From Gammaproteobacteria bacterium (lineage in GTDB: Bacteria; Pseudomonadota; Gammaproteobacteria; Acidiferrobacterales; SPGG2), in contig JAOTYM010000009.1 of NCBI GenBank assembly GCA_029861845.1, positions 1-61,614 of the forward strand: 61,614 nt of DNA, written 5' to 3'. A program made the position numbers and the translations under genes. The notes beneath the pieces are model-generated. The model searched no databases and was not told the origin of the DNA. It was given only the letters and a program-made list of their open reading frames with translations. The stretch's first letter is position 1, and every line of letters starts with the position of its first letter. This document shows, in pieces, positions 32,820 through 41,438 of the stretch.

Positions 32820-33536
32820 CTCGCTCCCACGAGGGGAGGGGGATGTCAGTTCAAGAAAACGCGTTGCAAACCTTGGCCCTGCACCTTCGTCCTCATGTTT
32901 AAAGAATACGTATACCTGCTTCCAGCCTGGCATTTGTAGCCGTTTAGCCCAATCAGCGAGTGCTCGGTCGGGATAATCGGCACGACGCAGTCGCACATAA
33001 CCCCAGTCTGCCGTGTTCACAAGCGCGGCGTGTGTCTGATCGTTCGTGTCGGCCACGCATAGTGCAAAGTTTCGAGCGCGTAACAGTTCGAAGACTTCCT
33101 CATCGAACCATGACTCGTGTCGAAATTCGAATGCGGCCAGCGGAGAATCTGGCAGCAAGTTCAAGAAGCGATGTAGACGCGATACATCCTTGCGTAGATA
33201 AGGGGGGAGCTGGAAGAGAATGACCCCCAGCTGGGTTCCTAGTGTTTGAACCGTGCGCAGCAAGTATTCCGTGGGTTCATCAGCCTGTTTTAGGCGCTTA
33301 TCGTGCGTGATGCGCCGTGATGCTTTTAGGACAAAACGGAATTCATCGGGTACTTGCTTACGCCAAGATTCCAGAACGTTTACCTTGGGCAGGCGGTAGA
33401 AGGTGTTGTTGATTTCCACCGTGGGCAGTCGCTCGGCATAGAATTGCAACATCTTCGTGCTCGGAAGACGTTCAGGGTAGAAATTCCCTTTCCATTCCTT
33501 GTAGCTATACCCGCTGGTACCTGCGAACACCTTCAT
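32790..33536 (-). CDS. DUF72 family protein (YecE-like)
   Basis: 248 residues from ATG 33536 (MKVFAGTSGYSYKEWKGNFYPE is the family start). TIM-barrel segments are visible: FYRLPKVNVLESWRKQVPDEFRFVLKASRRITHDKRLK, LGVILFQLPPYLRKD, AAFEFRHESWFDEEV, YVRLR and YVFFKHEDEGAGP. The function is unknown in the family. Its C-terminus (about 12 Gly/Ser residues) is formed by the palindrome at 32806. The gene is commonly near NHEJ genes (recollection). Confidence 0.85.
   Translation of the reverse strand: MKVFAGTSGYSYKEWKGNFYPERLPSTKMLQFYAERLPTVEINNTFYRLPKVNVLESWRKQVPDEFRFVLKASRRITHDKRLKQADEPTEYLLRTVQTLGTQLGVILFQLPPYLRKDVSRLHRFLNLLPDSPLAAFEFRHESWFDEEVFELLRARNFALCVADTNDQTHAALVNTADWGYVRLRRADYPDRALADWAKRLQMPGWKQVYVFFKHEDEGAGPRFATRFLELTSPSPRGSELGGGGGGVC
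32806..32842. terminator. Strong GC hairpin at the convergent gene ends
   Basis: CCCCCTCCCC (32806-32815) and GGGGAGGGGG (32833-32842) form a perfect 10-bp stem around a 17-base loop. The stem overlaps the last codons of both convergent genes (MerR-TPR on +, DUF72 on -), giving Ser/Pro-rich and Gly-rich tails respectively. It is probably a bidirectional terminator or an inserted palindromic element. Confidence 0.55.
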
Positions 33537-33681
33537 GGTGGCACCCTTGCATCGACTCTGTGTGATTATGCCATGTGGACTGATGTTGGTCGTCGATCGT
33601 AATCGAATGTCCCTATCGCTATGCCGGGAACACACAATGATTGGTTGCATCAGACCCAGCCGGCATGCAAACTCTTTGCAA

Positions 33682-34521
33682 ATGCTGAAATCGACCTCAA
33701 TTGATATCGAATCGATAGAAGGGCTCGCGGCGCGAATCCCAGATGGTGTCAGTATGGTGGTAGCACCTGATTATTCCGGGTGCGCAATGGACGTCATTCG
33801 TGCGTTGATTCGGCGTCGTATCAAACATCTGCATCTCATCGGGGTGCCGCAGGTTGGATTTCAAGGCGATATGTTGGTGGGCGCGGATTGTGTGGCGATA
33901 CTCGAAGCCGCGGCGGTAACACTTGGCGAATACGGTCCCGCCCCTCGGTTTTCGGCCGCTGTGAAAACGGGGAAGTTGGAGCTGAGAGATTCGACCTGTC
34001 CTGCGATTCATGCCGGCCTGCAGGCAGCCGAGAAAGGGATACCATTCATGCCACTACGCGGTATCCTGGGCTCGGACCTGCTGGTATACCGAGATGACTG
34101 GCGCGTAATCAACAACCCCTATGTGAACGGCGATGGTGACCCGATCGTGTTACTACCAGCCATTCGTCCCGACTTTGCACTTTTTCATGCCACGCTCGCT
34201 GATCGAAATGGCAATGTCTGGATTGGAGTACAGCGCGAGCTTATGCTTATGGCCCACGCTGCACGCACTACCCTAGTTAGCGTTGAGGCATTCACCGATA
34301 ATGACCTGCTGGCCGACGATCGGACCGCGGCCGGGACAATTCCCGCCCTATACGTATCGGCGCTTGCCGAAGCAAAGTATGGTGCGTGGCCGGTCGGTTT
34401 GCGGAACTGTTACCCGCCGGATGCAGACCACTTGCGGCAGTACTGTGAAATGGCGGCTACCGAAGACGGGTTTCGCGGCTATCTTAGAACGCACGTTGAG
34501 GCCGAGCCAGTGACGGCATGA
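33682..34521 (+). CDS. CoA-transferase family, alpha subunit
   Basis: 279 residues from ATG 33682; ATG 33637 is an alternative and neither has a clear ribosome site. Rossmann-like family I CoA-transferase fold: IPDGVSMVVAPDYSGCAMDVIRAL, HLIGVPQVGFQGDMLVGADCV, the MPLRGILGSDLL segment and PAIRPDFALFHATLADRNGNVW. It resembles the A subunits of glutaconate CoA-transferase and IpdA-type proteins. It transfers CoA between carboxylic acids, or acts as hydrolase if it is of the Ipd kind. It overlaps the beta-subunit gene by four bases (ATGA). Confidence 0.8.
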   Translation: MLKSTSIDIESIEGLAARIPDGVSMVVAPDYSGCAMDVIRALIRRRIKHLHLIGVPQVGFQGDMLVGADCVAILEAAAVTLGEYGPAPRFSAAVKTGKLELRDSTCPAIHAGLQAAEKGIPFMPLRGILGSDLLVYRDDWRVINNPYVNGDGDPIVLLPAIRPDFALFHATLADRNGNVWIGVQRELMLMAHAARTTLVSVEAFTDNDLLADDRTAAGTIPALYVSALAEAKYGAWPVGLRNCYPPDADHLRQYCEMAATEDGFRGYLRTHVEAEPVTA

Positions 34522-35258
34522 ATCGGCACTGGCGTGTGCAAGAGTTACTGATAGCGGCTATCGCCCGTATGCTAGACGGGCTTGGGCACGTTGCGGTTGG
34601 CGCGTCATCACCTATTCCGGGGGCGGCAGCACTCTTAGCGCGGACGCGATCCGGTGGGCAAATGCGAGTATCCGTGCTGGGTAGTGAGCATGACAACTTC
34701 TTCACTGACGGCGGTCGCGAACTGTTCGATTGTGCCGCGCAAGGACGCATCGACGCGTTCTTTCTTGGCGGTGGGCAGATCGATGGCGCTGCCAATATCA
34801 ACTTGGTGGGTGTTGGTGGCTATCCACAAAGCCGAGTGCGTTTTCCCGGATCTTTTGGCTCCGCCTACCTATACTTTCTGATCCCACGTGTGATCTTGTT
34901 TCGAGAAGAGCACACGCCGCGTGTCCTCGTGCCCAAAGTTGATTTCGTGAGCGCCCCTGGTACAAGTGCACACAACGTCTATCGACCCGGTGGTCCCCAT
35001 GCTTTGGTCACAAGTCGGTGCGTGTTTACCTTTGAATCGGTTTCTCGATGTTTTCGGCTGTCGAGTATTCACCCAGGCCACACGGTTCAAGAGATTGTGG
35101 AACAAACCGGTTTTGATTTCGAAATGTCGGGGACTATCGGTGAGACTGCTATACCCGACCGTGAGACACTTGATTTGATCCGTGGACCGGTCGCCGATGT
35201 TATCGGCCGCACTTATCCGGCCTTTGCCAAGCGGCTATTCGCAGACACTGCCGCGTAG
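34518..35258 (+). CDS. CoA-transferase family, beta subunit
   Basis: 246 residues. GSEHDNFFTDGGRELFDCAAQGRIDAFFLGGGQIDGAANINLVG and YPQSRVRFPGSFGSAYLYFL match the B subunits of the glutaconate/IpdB group. The position where glutaconate transferase has its catalytic Glu holds GSEHDNF, which has a Glu, but whether it aligns cannot be settled by eye. With the alpha subunit it forms a heterotetramer. There are no catabolic neighbours to name the substrate. Confidence 0.78.
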   Translation: MNRHWRVQELLIAAIARMLDGLGHVAVGASSPIPGAAALLARTRSGGQMRVSVLGSEHDNFFTDGGRELFDCAAQGRIDAFFLGGGQIDGAANINLVGVGGYPQSRVRFPGSFGSAYLYFLIPRVILFREEHTPRVLVPKVDFVSAPGTSAHNVYRPGGPHALVTSRCVFTFESVSRCFRLSSIHPGHTVQEIVEQTGFDFEMSGTIGETAIPDRETLDLIRGPVADVIGRTYPAFAKRLFADTAA

Positions 35259-35277
35259 TCTTGCGAAGAGAAGGCCA

Positions 35278-36060
35278 ATGAAGCTTATCCAAATCTCCGA
35301 CCTTCATATCATCGCGCCCGGCGAGAAAATCTATGAACTAGATCCGCTGCAGCGCTTGTATTGCGGATATCAATGCCAACCAGTCGGATGCCGAGTGTTG
35401 TGTTATCACCGGTGACCTGACCGATCGGGGCGAGATCGACGCCTATCGGGCACTACGTGAAGCGCTGGCACAGCTCCGCATACCCTTCTATCTTCTGCTT
35501 GGCAATCATGATGATCGTGGTCGATTCTTGGAAGTGTTTGCCGAATCTGAACAAGACAGTAGCGGTTTTGTGCAATACGCACGGCGTACCGCGGTGGGTG
35601 ATTTCTTTTTCTGGATACCCTGGATCAGGGTAAGCGCAGTGGCCTCTATTGTGAGCGCCGCCGCGCGTGGTTACGGTAGCGGGTTCAGGAGTCGGACGGG
35701 CGACCTGTCTATCTATTCATGCGCCATCCACCATTCGATATCGGCATACGTGGTCTTGATGCTATTAGGCTGACGGAACCTGAAAGTTTTGCGGAGCTGA
35801 TCACCGATTACAGTAATATCAAACATCTGTTTTTTGGCCACGTGCATCGACCGGTAAGTGGTAGTTGGCATGGTATTCCCTTCTCAGCCATCGTCAGCAC
35901 CAACCATCAAGTCGCCATGGATTTCGAGGCCTCACGTATCATTTATTCAGATGGTGATCCGGGATACAACGTCGTGTTATTGGACCAAGATCTATCGGTG
36001 ATCCACATGCACAGCTATGTGGAAAACCCGGTTTCGTTGAGGCGAGATATCGCTAGTTGA
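35278..36060 (+). pseudogene. Metallophosphoesterase (cAMP phosphodiesterase-like), broken by two frameshifts and one stop
   Basis: Starts at ATG 35278 (MKLIQISDLHI, the first metal-binding block). The frame must shift near 35356 to read CVITGDLTDRGEIDAYRAL and LLLGNHDDRGRF, and shift again before 35611 to read LDTLDQGKRSGLYCERRRAWLR. An in-frame TAG at 35677-35679 then precedes MRHPPFDIGI, FGHVHRPVSGSW and the end at 36060. All family blocks (D-x-H, GDxxD/R, GNHD, GHxH) are present, so the gene decayed recently or carries several sequencing errors. Confidence 0.85.
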
Positions 36061-36087
36061 GCTAGTGACGTAGGTGCGCCAATAACG

Positions 36088-36966
36088 CTAAAGTTCACTT
36101 GGCGGTTCTTCGAGCTGGCGCCGTCTGACGTACTTAACGATTTCGCTATTCTGCTTACCGAAATCCTTCGAACGATCTTCGTCAAATTCCAACCCATAGC
36201 AGACCCGGTCGTCCTGCAGCCGGCGGTTACGAATCCAGCTTACGATTTCGAGCATTCGATCGCTGGCCGGCAATTGGAAGGCGGTTATGACTTGGTCGAT
36301 GGCGGCTAGCTTTGTCTCGACTTCGTGGTCGACAAGGATAGCGATACCGACGGGGGAGATATTCTTGACGCGGCCATTGACTTCGAATGGCTGTGGTAAG
36401 TCAGGGAAAGATTCCGGTGCAACTACTCGTATCTGGACGTCTACCGGCTCGGCCGGGTCAGGTTCTACTCGGTAAAGGCTCCGCTGGTTGAACAGGCGGT
36501 GAATCTCGCCAGACAACCGTCTTTGCAATTCCTGCCACTCGTCGAACTCAAAACCATAGCGGTAGCTACGGAAGGAGCCCGACTCCGTTCGCGACCTGAC
36601 CTTGGCACATACCTTGATGGGGTTGCGTAAACGGGCGGAGGTAAAGGTTAGGGTGGTGGGCTCACCGACGGCCAGGGTGGGACCCACTTCACGTTTGAAT
36701 CGTGTTCCCGCCCCTTCGGCCGTGATATCGAGGAGTTCGCCGGGGAACGTCTCGCCGCTCGCGGTTTTCACTACGACGTCGAGGCTGTACTCATCGCCCA
36801 GCGGGACGCGATATGACTTGCGGCCTTCCCGGTCCATGACATTATGCTCTGCTGTTGTTGTCGGATTCCCCGATGGGTATAGGGCTATTTCGAGTTTTTT
36901 CTTGGTGGTGCCGGCATAATCAGACACTCTATGCCACTGGCCAACGTTCTCCAGCCAGGCCCCCAA
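36088..36966 (-). CDS. Protein with two PilZ-type domains
   Basis: 292 residues from the farthest start; a shorter start at the Met before DREGRKSYRV is possible. Domain 1 (about 45-150) has RKSYR (RxxxR) and DITAEG (DxTxxG). Domain 2 (about 163-280) has RSLYR (RxxxR) and NISPVG (NxSxxG). Both keep the residues used to grip c-di-GMP. The layout is that of YcgR-like flagellar brake proteins with two linked domains, but here both halves look PilZ-like. No flagellar genes are nearby. Confidence 0.7.
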   Translation of the reverse strand: MGAWLENVGQWHRVSDYAGTTKKKLEIALYPSGNPTTTAEHNVMDREGRKSYRVPLGDEYSLDVVVKTASGETFPGELLDITAEGAGTRFKREVGPTLAVGEPTTLTFTSARLRNPIKVCAKVRSRTESGSFRSYRYGFEFDEWQELQRRLSGEIHRLFNQRSLYRVEPDPAEPVDVQIRVVAPESFPDLPQPFEVNGRVKNISPVGIAILVDHEVETKLAAIDQVITAFQLPASDRMLEIVSWIRNRRLQDDRVCYGLEFDEDRSKDFGKQNSEIVKYVRRRQLEEPPSEL

Positions 36967-37023
36967 TCCGGCACTACAGAGCTTAGGACCATATTAAGCC
37001 GGCGACAAGCCTTTTGTCGTGGA

Positions 37024-38130
37024 TTATGACGTTTCGTCGGTAGGTGTAGACGTCTCGGTGCCTGCGTCCTCTGCGATATTATTGTGCGCCACCGAGGGCG
37101 GTGCGTCTGGGCCCAATAAAATAGCGATCCAACGGGTTTCATTGCTGCTTTCTAGGGCAATTTTTACCGTCATCGTCAACGGTACTGACAGGAACATACC
37201 AACCGGGCCCAACACCCAGCCCCAAAAAACCAGTGAGACGAACACCACCAAAGTGGACAATCCCAATCCACGCCCCATAAAGCGTGGTTCGATCACTTGT
37301 CCCATCACGATGTTTACCACTAAGTACCCGAGGCCAGACCATAGGGCCGCGCCTACCCCGAGCTGGATCGACGCCAACAGGATGGCTGGGAATGCGGCGA
37401 GAATTGATCCGACATTAGGGACGTAGTTGAACAGAAATGCCAGCAGTCCCCACAACAGCGGATAGTCGACCCCAATGACAGCAAGCCATATGGCGATCGC
37501 TACCCCGGTCGCCAGGCTGACGACGGTCTTGATTGCCATATAGCGTTTAACATTCTCGGTGAACTTATCGAAGCCGGCTAGCGATGCCTGCACGCTGTCA
37601 GAGACGGCATGTAACTTGGCTGGAAAACTGGATGCCTCCAGCAAGATGAAAATGACCGTGAGCAGTATAAGGAACGAATTAGTAAGCACGCCCCGCAAGC
37701 CGTTGAACATACTAGCGACTAGATTCATGGCCGCGGCCGGATTGAATGCCTCAAGCAGCTCTTGCTCAGAGACTTTCACACCCAAGCCTGTAAGCCACGC
37801 GAGGATCGACGCCGCTTGCGCTCGCACGCGTGTTTCATAAGCTGGCAATGATTGAGAGAAATCGTTTAGTGACGTGCCAACGAGGGTCGCCATTATAAAA
37901 CCGATAACGATAACGGCTAGCAAGACAATTAATATCGCTAATATGGTGGGAACACGCTTGCGCTGTAACCAAAATAGGGGTGGCGCACTGATGACGGCGA
38001 TAAATGCAGCCAACAAAAACGGTATCAACAATGGTTGCGCTGCACGCATGCCAGCAACAATGACCACAAACGCAGCCAAAGGTAGTAGAACGGGAACCAT
38101 CGGTCGCTTAATGTCTTGGCTCATTGGCAT
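37024..38130 (-). CDS. AI-2E family transporter (PerM/TqsA-like)
   Basis: 368 residues with seven to eight hydrophobic segments (first at 10-30 and 32-50, then 57-82, a soluble middle around 85-200, and clusters at 150-170, 205-235, 240-265 and 300-330). Family motifs are PLLIPFLLAAFIAVISAPP, LLWGLLAFLFNYVPNVGSILAAFPAILLA and the DPTL-like loop near the end. Substrates in the family vary (autoinducer, Na+/H+); none can be assigned. It is a single gene. Confidence 0.88.
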   Translation of the reverse strand: MPMSQDIKRPMVPVLLPLAAFVVIVAGMRAAQPLLIPFLLAAFIAVISAPPLFWLQRKRVPTILAILIVLLAVIVIGFIMATLVGTSLNDFSQSLPAYETRVRAQAASILAWLTGLGVKVSEQELLEAFNPAAAMNLVASMFNGLRGVLTNSFLILLTVIFILLEASSFPAKLHAVSDSVQASLAGFDKFTENVKRYMAIKTVVSLATGVAIAIWLAVIGVDYPLLWGLLAFLFNYVPNVGSILAAFPAILLASIQLGVGAALWSGLGYLVVNIVMGQVIEPRFMGRGLGLSTLVVFVSLVFWGWVLGPVGMFLSVPLTMTVKIALESSNETRWIAILLGPDAPPSVAHNNIAEDAGTETSTPTDETS

Positions 38131-38460
38131 GTCCTTCGCAGAGTTTGGGGATCGGGCCCTAAACCGGAAATGACGCCTGTTCCTGAGGTCAGCGTCCTAG
38201 CATATTGTCGAAACGCATATAATGCACTATGGTCGCAGTACGCAAAGGCGATCGTTTTTGCGAAGCGCCAGGCATGCGAGGACTAAGACACTGCTCGGCG
38301 ACCCAACCGTCAAGGCCGTTAACAAACGCGGCCTAACTCGGGGGCATCGATCTTTAGTTGGGAAAGCCCATATAGAAAGCACACGCTTGATAATATCATC
38401 AGATGGCGCTACAAAAGTATGGTCTGAGCCCCGCCACGCTCGTGGTAAAGGAGGTCACTA
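38131..38460. other. Promoter gap before the lipoprotein operon
   Basis: 330 bases, no gene seen. At its right end lie a GATAATAT stretch and the GGAGG ribosome site for the lipoprotein gene at 38461; also a small hairpin (CCACGCTCGTGG) at about 38435. Confidence 0.4.
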
Positions 38461-39233
38461 TGCATGCCGCTGGTTCTCGCTTTGACCTGGTCGCGCTGGC
38501 GCTATTGGCGCTGGTTGTTGGTGGCTGTGCGACTGGTGGCACGCCGACCGCCTACCGGGTGCATTATTCGCTGCACGAGGAGCCGGTCCGCGCGGCGCCC
38601 ACGACGATCGTTTTGTTGCCGCCAAACATTGAGGTCAGTGAAGTATCGGCGGGGGGCGTGGTAGAAGAAGTGCCGGCGTGGACCGAGAAGGCCATCGCCA
38701 ACCTCAAACGGGGAATCAATGCCTACGCGGCGACGAAAGGCAACCTGGAGATTTTTGCGTTCCCGGAAATCGCCGAGAACGAAGTAGCTATCGTTAATGA
38801 ACATTTGGCGTTGTACGATGTTGTCGCCGGAACCGCCTTCCAGATGACCACCACCGGCGGATCGGCCTGGAAACATAAGGTTGACCACTTTGACTATACG
38901 TTGGGCAGCGGACTCGCCTTTCTCAAGGAGCGTACCAACGCCGATGCCGGTCTGCTGGTTCTCGGCAGACACCAGATTGCGACTGGCGGGCGGGTAGCGG
39001 CGTCAGTGTTGGCGGCGCTGTTCGCGGGGGCCTACGTCGCAACTAGCCGGAACTTTCTGACGCTAGGGCTGGTAGATTTCAAGACTGGAGATATTCTCTG
39101 GTTCAACTACACCACCGGGGCGAGCGGTAAGGATATGCAGCAGGTCGAAGACGCCGGCGCCATCGTCAAACGTCTATTGGACGAATTTCCGGGTGTTGAG
39201 GCTTACAAAAAGCGCCGATCCAGTGAAGGATGA
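38461..39233 (+). CDS. Lipoprotein of unknown function
   Basis: 257 residues from ATG 38461, selected for the AAAGGAGGT ribosome site. Signal peptide with lipobox VGGC (Cys near residue 23). The mature part has PTTIVLLPPNIEVSEVSAGGVVEEV and WTEKAIANLKRGINAY, then a hydrophobic stretch AASVLAALFAGAYVA near residue 195 and a final GLVDFKTGDILWFNY strand, as in small proteins resembling peptidoglycan/outer-membrane assembly lipoproteins (GNA1162-like), but the match is not firm. It heads a probable three-gene set of lipoproteins. Confidence 0.7.
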
Positions 39234-39309
39234 AAGACTATCTGCCCTAGTTAGGATAGCGTGTATCACAAGACATCTTACCCTCCGTAAACCGGAAAGC
39301 ACGACAGTG

Positions 39310-40503
39310 ATGATGAAACAAATATCTCCGCAATGCTCTGGACTAGATCCATTATCGCTGGACCGATACCGGATGGTGGTGCGGTGGTTAGCCGTCACAT
39401 CGATAGTAATGACGCTTGGCGGTTGTGCCGCCCCGGGACCGGTAAAGCCTTTCGCAGGGTCCGAGCAGGTCGCGACGATCTCGGAAGAGGAATCCCGGCT
39501 TTGGGTCCAGGCACGCGATGTGGATGCGATGATCCGCAAAAGTGGCCAGATCTACCGTGATGAGGTCGTCCAGCAGTATGTGCAACAAGTCATGGACCAG
39601 CTCTACCCGGAGTTCAAGGGTACGGTCCGAGTAAGAGTTATCGACTCGCCGATATTAAATGCCTTCGCCCTACCCAATGGCAGCATCTACTTTAATCTTG
39701 GTCTTCTCGCACGCGCAGATAACGAGGCGCAGCTCGCTACCGTGCTGGCCCATGAGGGCGCACATTTTGTTAACAAGCACGGTCTGCAACAACGTCGGGT
39801 CATAAAATCTCGGACTGCTTTTGCAATGGGAACGGCTATCGTCGGTGTGCCGTTGGCGGACTTGATAGCAATCTCTTCCATCTATGGTTTTTCACGCGAT
39901 TTAGAAAGGGAGGCAGACGCCATCGGCTACGAGCGGCTGCGGGCAGCAGGCTATGACGTTCGAGAGTCGGTTAAGGTGTTTGAACATCTGTACGCCGAAG
40001 CCAAGGCCCTGGATGTGAAACAGCCAGTCTTCTTTTCATCTCACCCTAAGCTCAAGGAACGTATCGATAGTTTCAACTCGCTCATCGAAGTGTCGGGCCA
40101 GGCGCAGGGACGTATCGGCAAGGACGTCTACATGCAGCATATGCGAGACGTCAGGCTCACGAGCTTGCAGACTGACTTGTCGATGAATCGCTATAAGAGT
40201 GTGATCCTGGTACTAGAAAACGAGATGTCAGTTGAGCGCTATGAGCCCTATCATAGACATTACTACCTAGGCGAGGCCTATCGGCTGAGGGATGAAGAGG
40301 GAGACGCGAAACGGGCGGAGGCCGCATATAAAAAGGCTATAGAAGTTCGGGACGATTTTGCCCCGAGCTACCGTGCGCTAGGCCTTCTTTATTTGAAAAA
40401 AAAGGAAACAGACAAGTCTCGACCGCTGTTTGAAAAATATCTGCAGCTGGCACCGAACGCAGCCGATCGTGCCTACGTAGAACACTATCTAAATAAGCCA
40501 TAG
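39310..40503 (+). CDS. M48-family metalloprotease lipoprotein with TPR tail (BepA/LoiP-like)
   Basis: 397 residues from ATG 39310; ATG 39373 would give a cleaner lipoprotein signal (MVVRWLAVTSIVMTLGGC). The zinc motif is HEGAH (LAHEGAHFVNKHG) with RDLEREADAIGYERL supplying the third-ligand Glu and FFSSHPKLKERI the trailing helix. A TPR-like repeat region lies at the C-terminus (HYYLGEAYRLRDEEGDAK, PSYRALGLLYLKK). Such periplasmic proteases degrade misassembled outer-membrane proteins. It is followed by another lipoprotein after 19 bp. Confidence 0.85.
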   Translation: MMKQISPQCSGLDPLSLDRYRMVVRWLAVTSIVMTLGGCAAPGPVKPFAGSEQVATISEEESRLWVQARDVDAMIRKSGQIYRDEVVQQYVQQVMDQLYPEFKGTVRVRVIDSPILNAFALPNGSIYFNLGLLARADNEAQLATVLAHEGAHFVNKHGLQQRRVIKSRTAFAMGTAIVGVPLADLIAISSIYGFSRDLEREADAIGYERLRAAGYDVRESVKVFEHLYAEAKALDVKQPVFFSSHPKLKERIDSFNSLIEVSGQAQGRIGKDVYMQHMRDVRLTSLQTDLSMNRYKSVILVLENEMSVERYEPYHRHYYLGEAYRLRDEEGDAKRAEAAYKKAIEVRDDFAPSYRALGLLYLKKKETDKSRPLFEKYLQLAPNAADRAYVEHYLNKP

Positions 40504-40522
40504 CTCTAGAGACGTTGCGACC

Positions 40523-41092
40523 ATGAATCGAATCATACAACTTACATGCCTGCTGCTGATTGCAGTTTTGGCAGCTGGCTGTGCCGTTTGGGCACGGATC
40601 GATGAACCGCTGGTCGATGGTCCCGACAAGGCCTTCCAGCTGGAGCTACCGGTAGGCTGGATACGCGCTGGCCTCGCCACCGACCGTGTACTCGTTACGC
40701 GCGACGGTACCGGGGTCCAGTTTATCGAGGCTATGAAACGCACTCATAAGAAGGCCTTTTCAGATTTAAAGGAGGAGACCCGGGCGGACATGCTACCGAC
40801 AGAGTTAGCCGAGTTGGCCATCGCCCAGCTTAAATCGCAGCCGGGCGTATCGGATCTAGAGGTAGTGAACAACGCGCCCGCTACCATCGCCGGGACGACC
40901 GGCTTTCGCTTGCACGTGCAGATGAAAAATTCTCAGGGTCTAGCCTACGAAGCCGTGGTATATGGTTTTGTCGATGCGGATGGATTTTATCGGCTAAGGT
41001 ATCAGGCGCCGAGTCTGCATTATTTCAAACGAGACCTATCGATATTCGAGCGTGCGGTGAAGAGTTTTCGCCTGACCGGCGAGCGCGCCTGA
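40523..41092 (+). CDS. Small lipoprotein, unknown function
   Basis: 189 residues with lipobox LAAGC (Cys near residue 20). The mature part (FQLELPVGWIR, then AGTTGFRLHVQMKN, GFYRLRYQAPSLHYF and FERAVKSFRL) resembles the fold of PsbP/Mog1-like or DcrB-type proteins that are often encoded next to M48 peptidases. It lies 19 bp downstream of the M48 gene, so the two probably work together in envelope quality control (inference). Confidence 0.7.
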   Translation: MNRIIQLTCLLLIAVLAAGCAVWARIDEPLVDGPDKAFQLELPVGWIRAGLATDRVLVTRDGTGVQFIEAMKRTHKKAFSDLKEETRADMLPTELAELAIAQLKSQPGVSDLEVVNNAPATIAGTTGFRLHVQMKNSQGLAYEAVVYGFVDADGFYRLRYQAPSLHYFKRDLSIFERAVKSFRLTGERA

Positions 41093-41438
41093 GGCACGCC
41101 CCAGCCTTCAGCCGTTTCCCTGCATTGGCGAGCACCGACGCATGTCGGGGGCAGCGCCGGGTGCTTGACGCGCGGCCATCCACTATCGGCCGGGAAAGCG
41201 GCGCGCCCATGGCAAGATTATCCATTGCCGGATGAATGCTGTTTGGCGCCGCCCCCGCGGATAAGCGATTAATTTGCAGGAACCGGCATTATGCCCCCGG
41301 GAAAATGGCGCGGAATCCGTTTTGTTCAAGCTGTATTGCGAGGTCATTACTGAGTTTCCGGACAAGAAACTACAAGGTGCACGATAAACGACCGTTAATC
41401 TTTATAGACAGTTAGGAGCGAGAGAGCTATGACCTTAC
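41093..41438. other. Gap between convergent genes, nothing recognised
   Basis: 346 bases between the lipoprotein operon and the M16 peptidase. GC-rich inverted stretches occur near 41190-41215 and 41250-41270, but no clear terminator with a T tract, RNA gene or gene remnant is seen. Confidence 0.45.
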
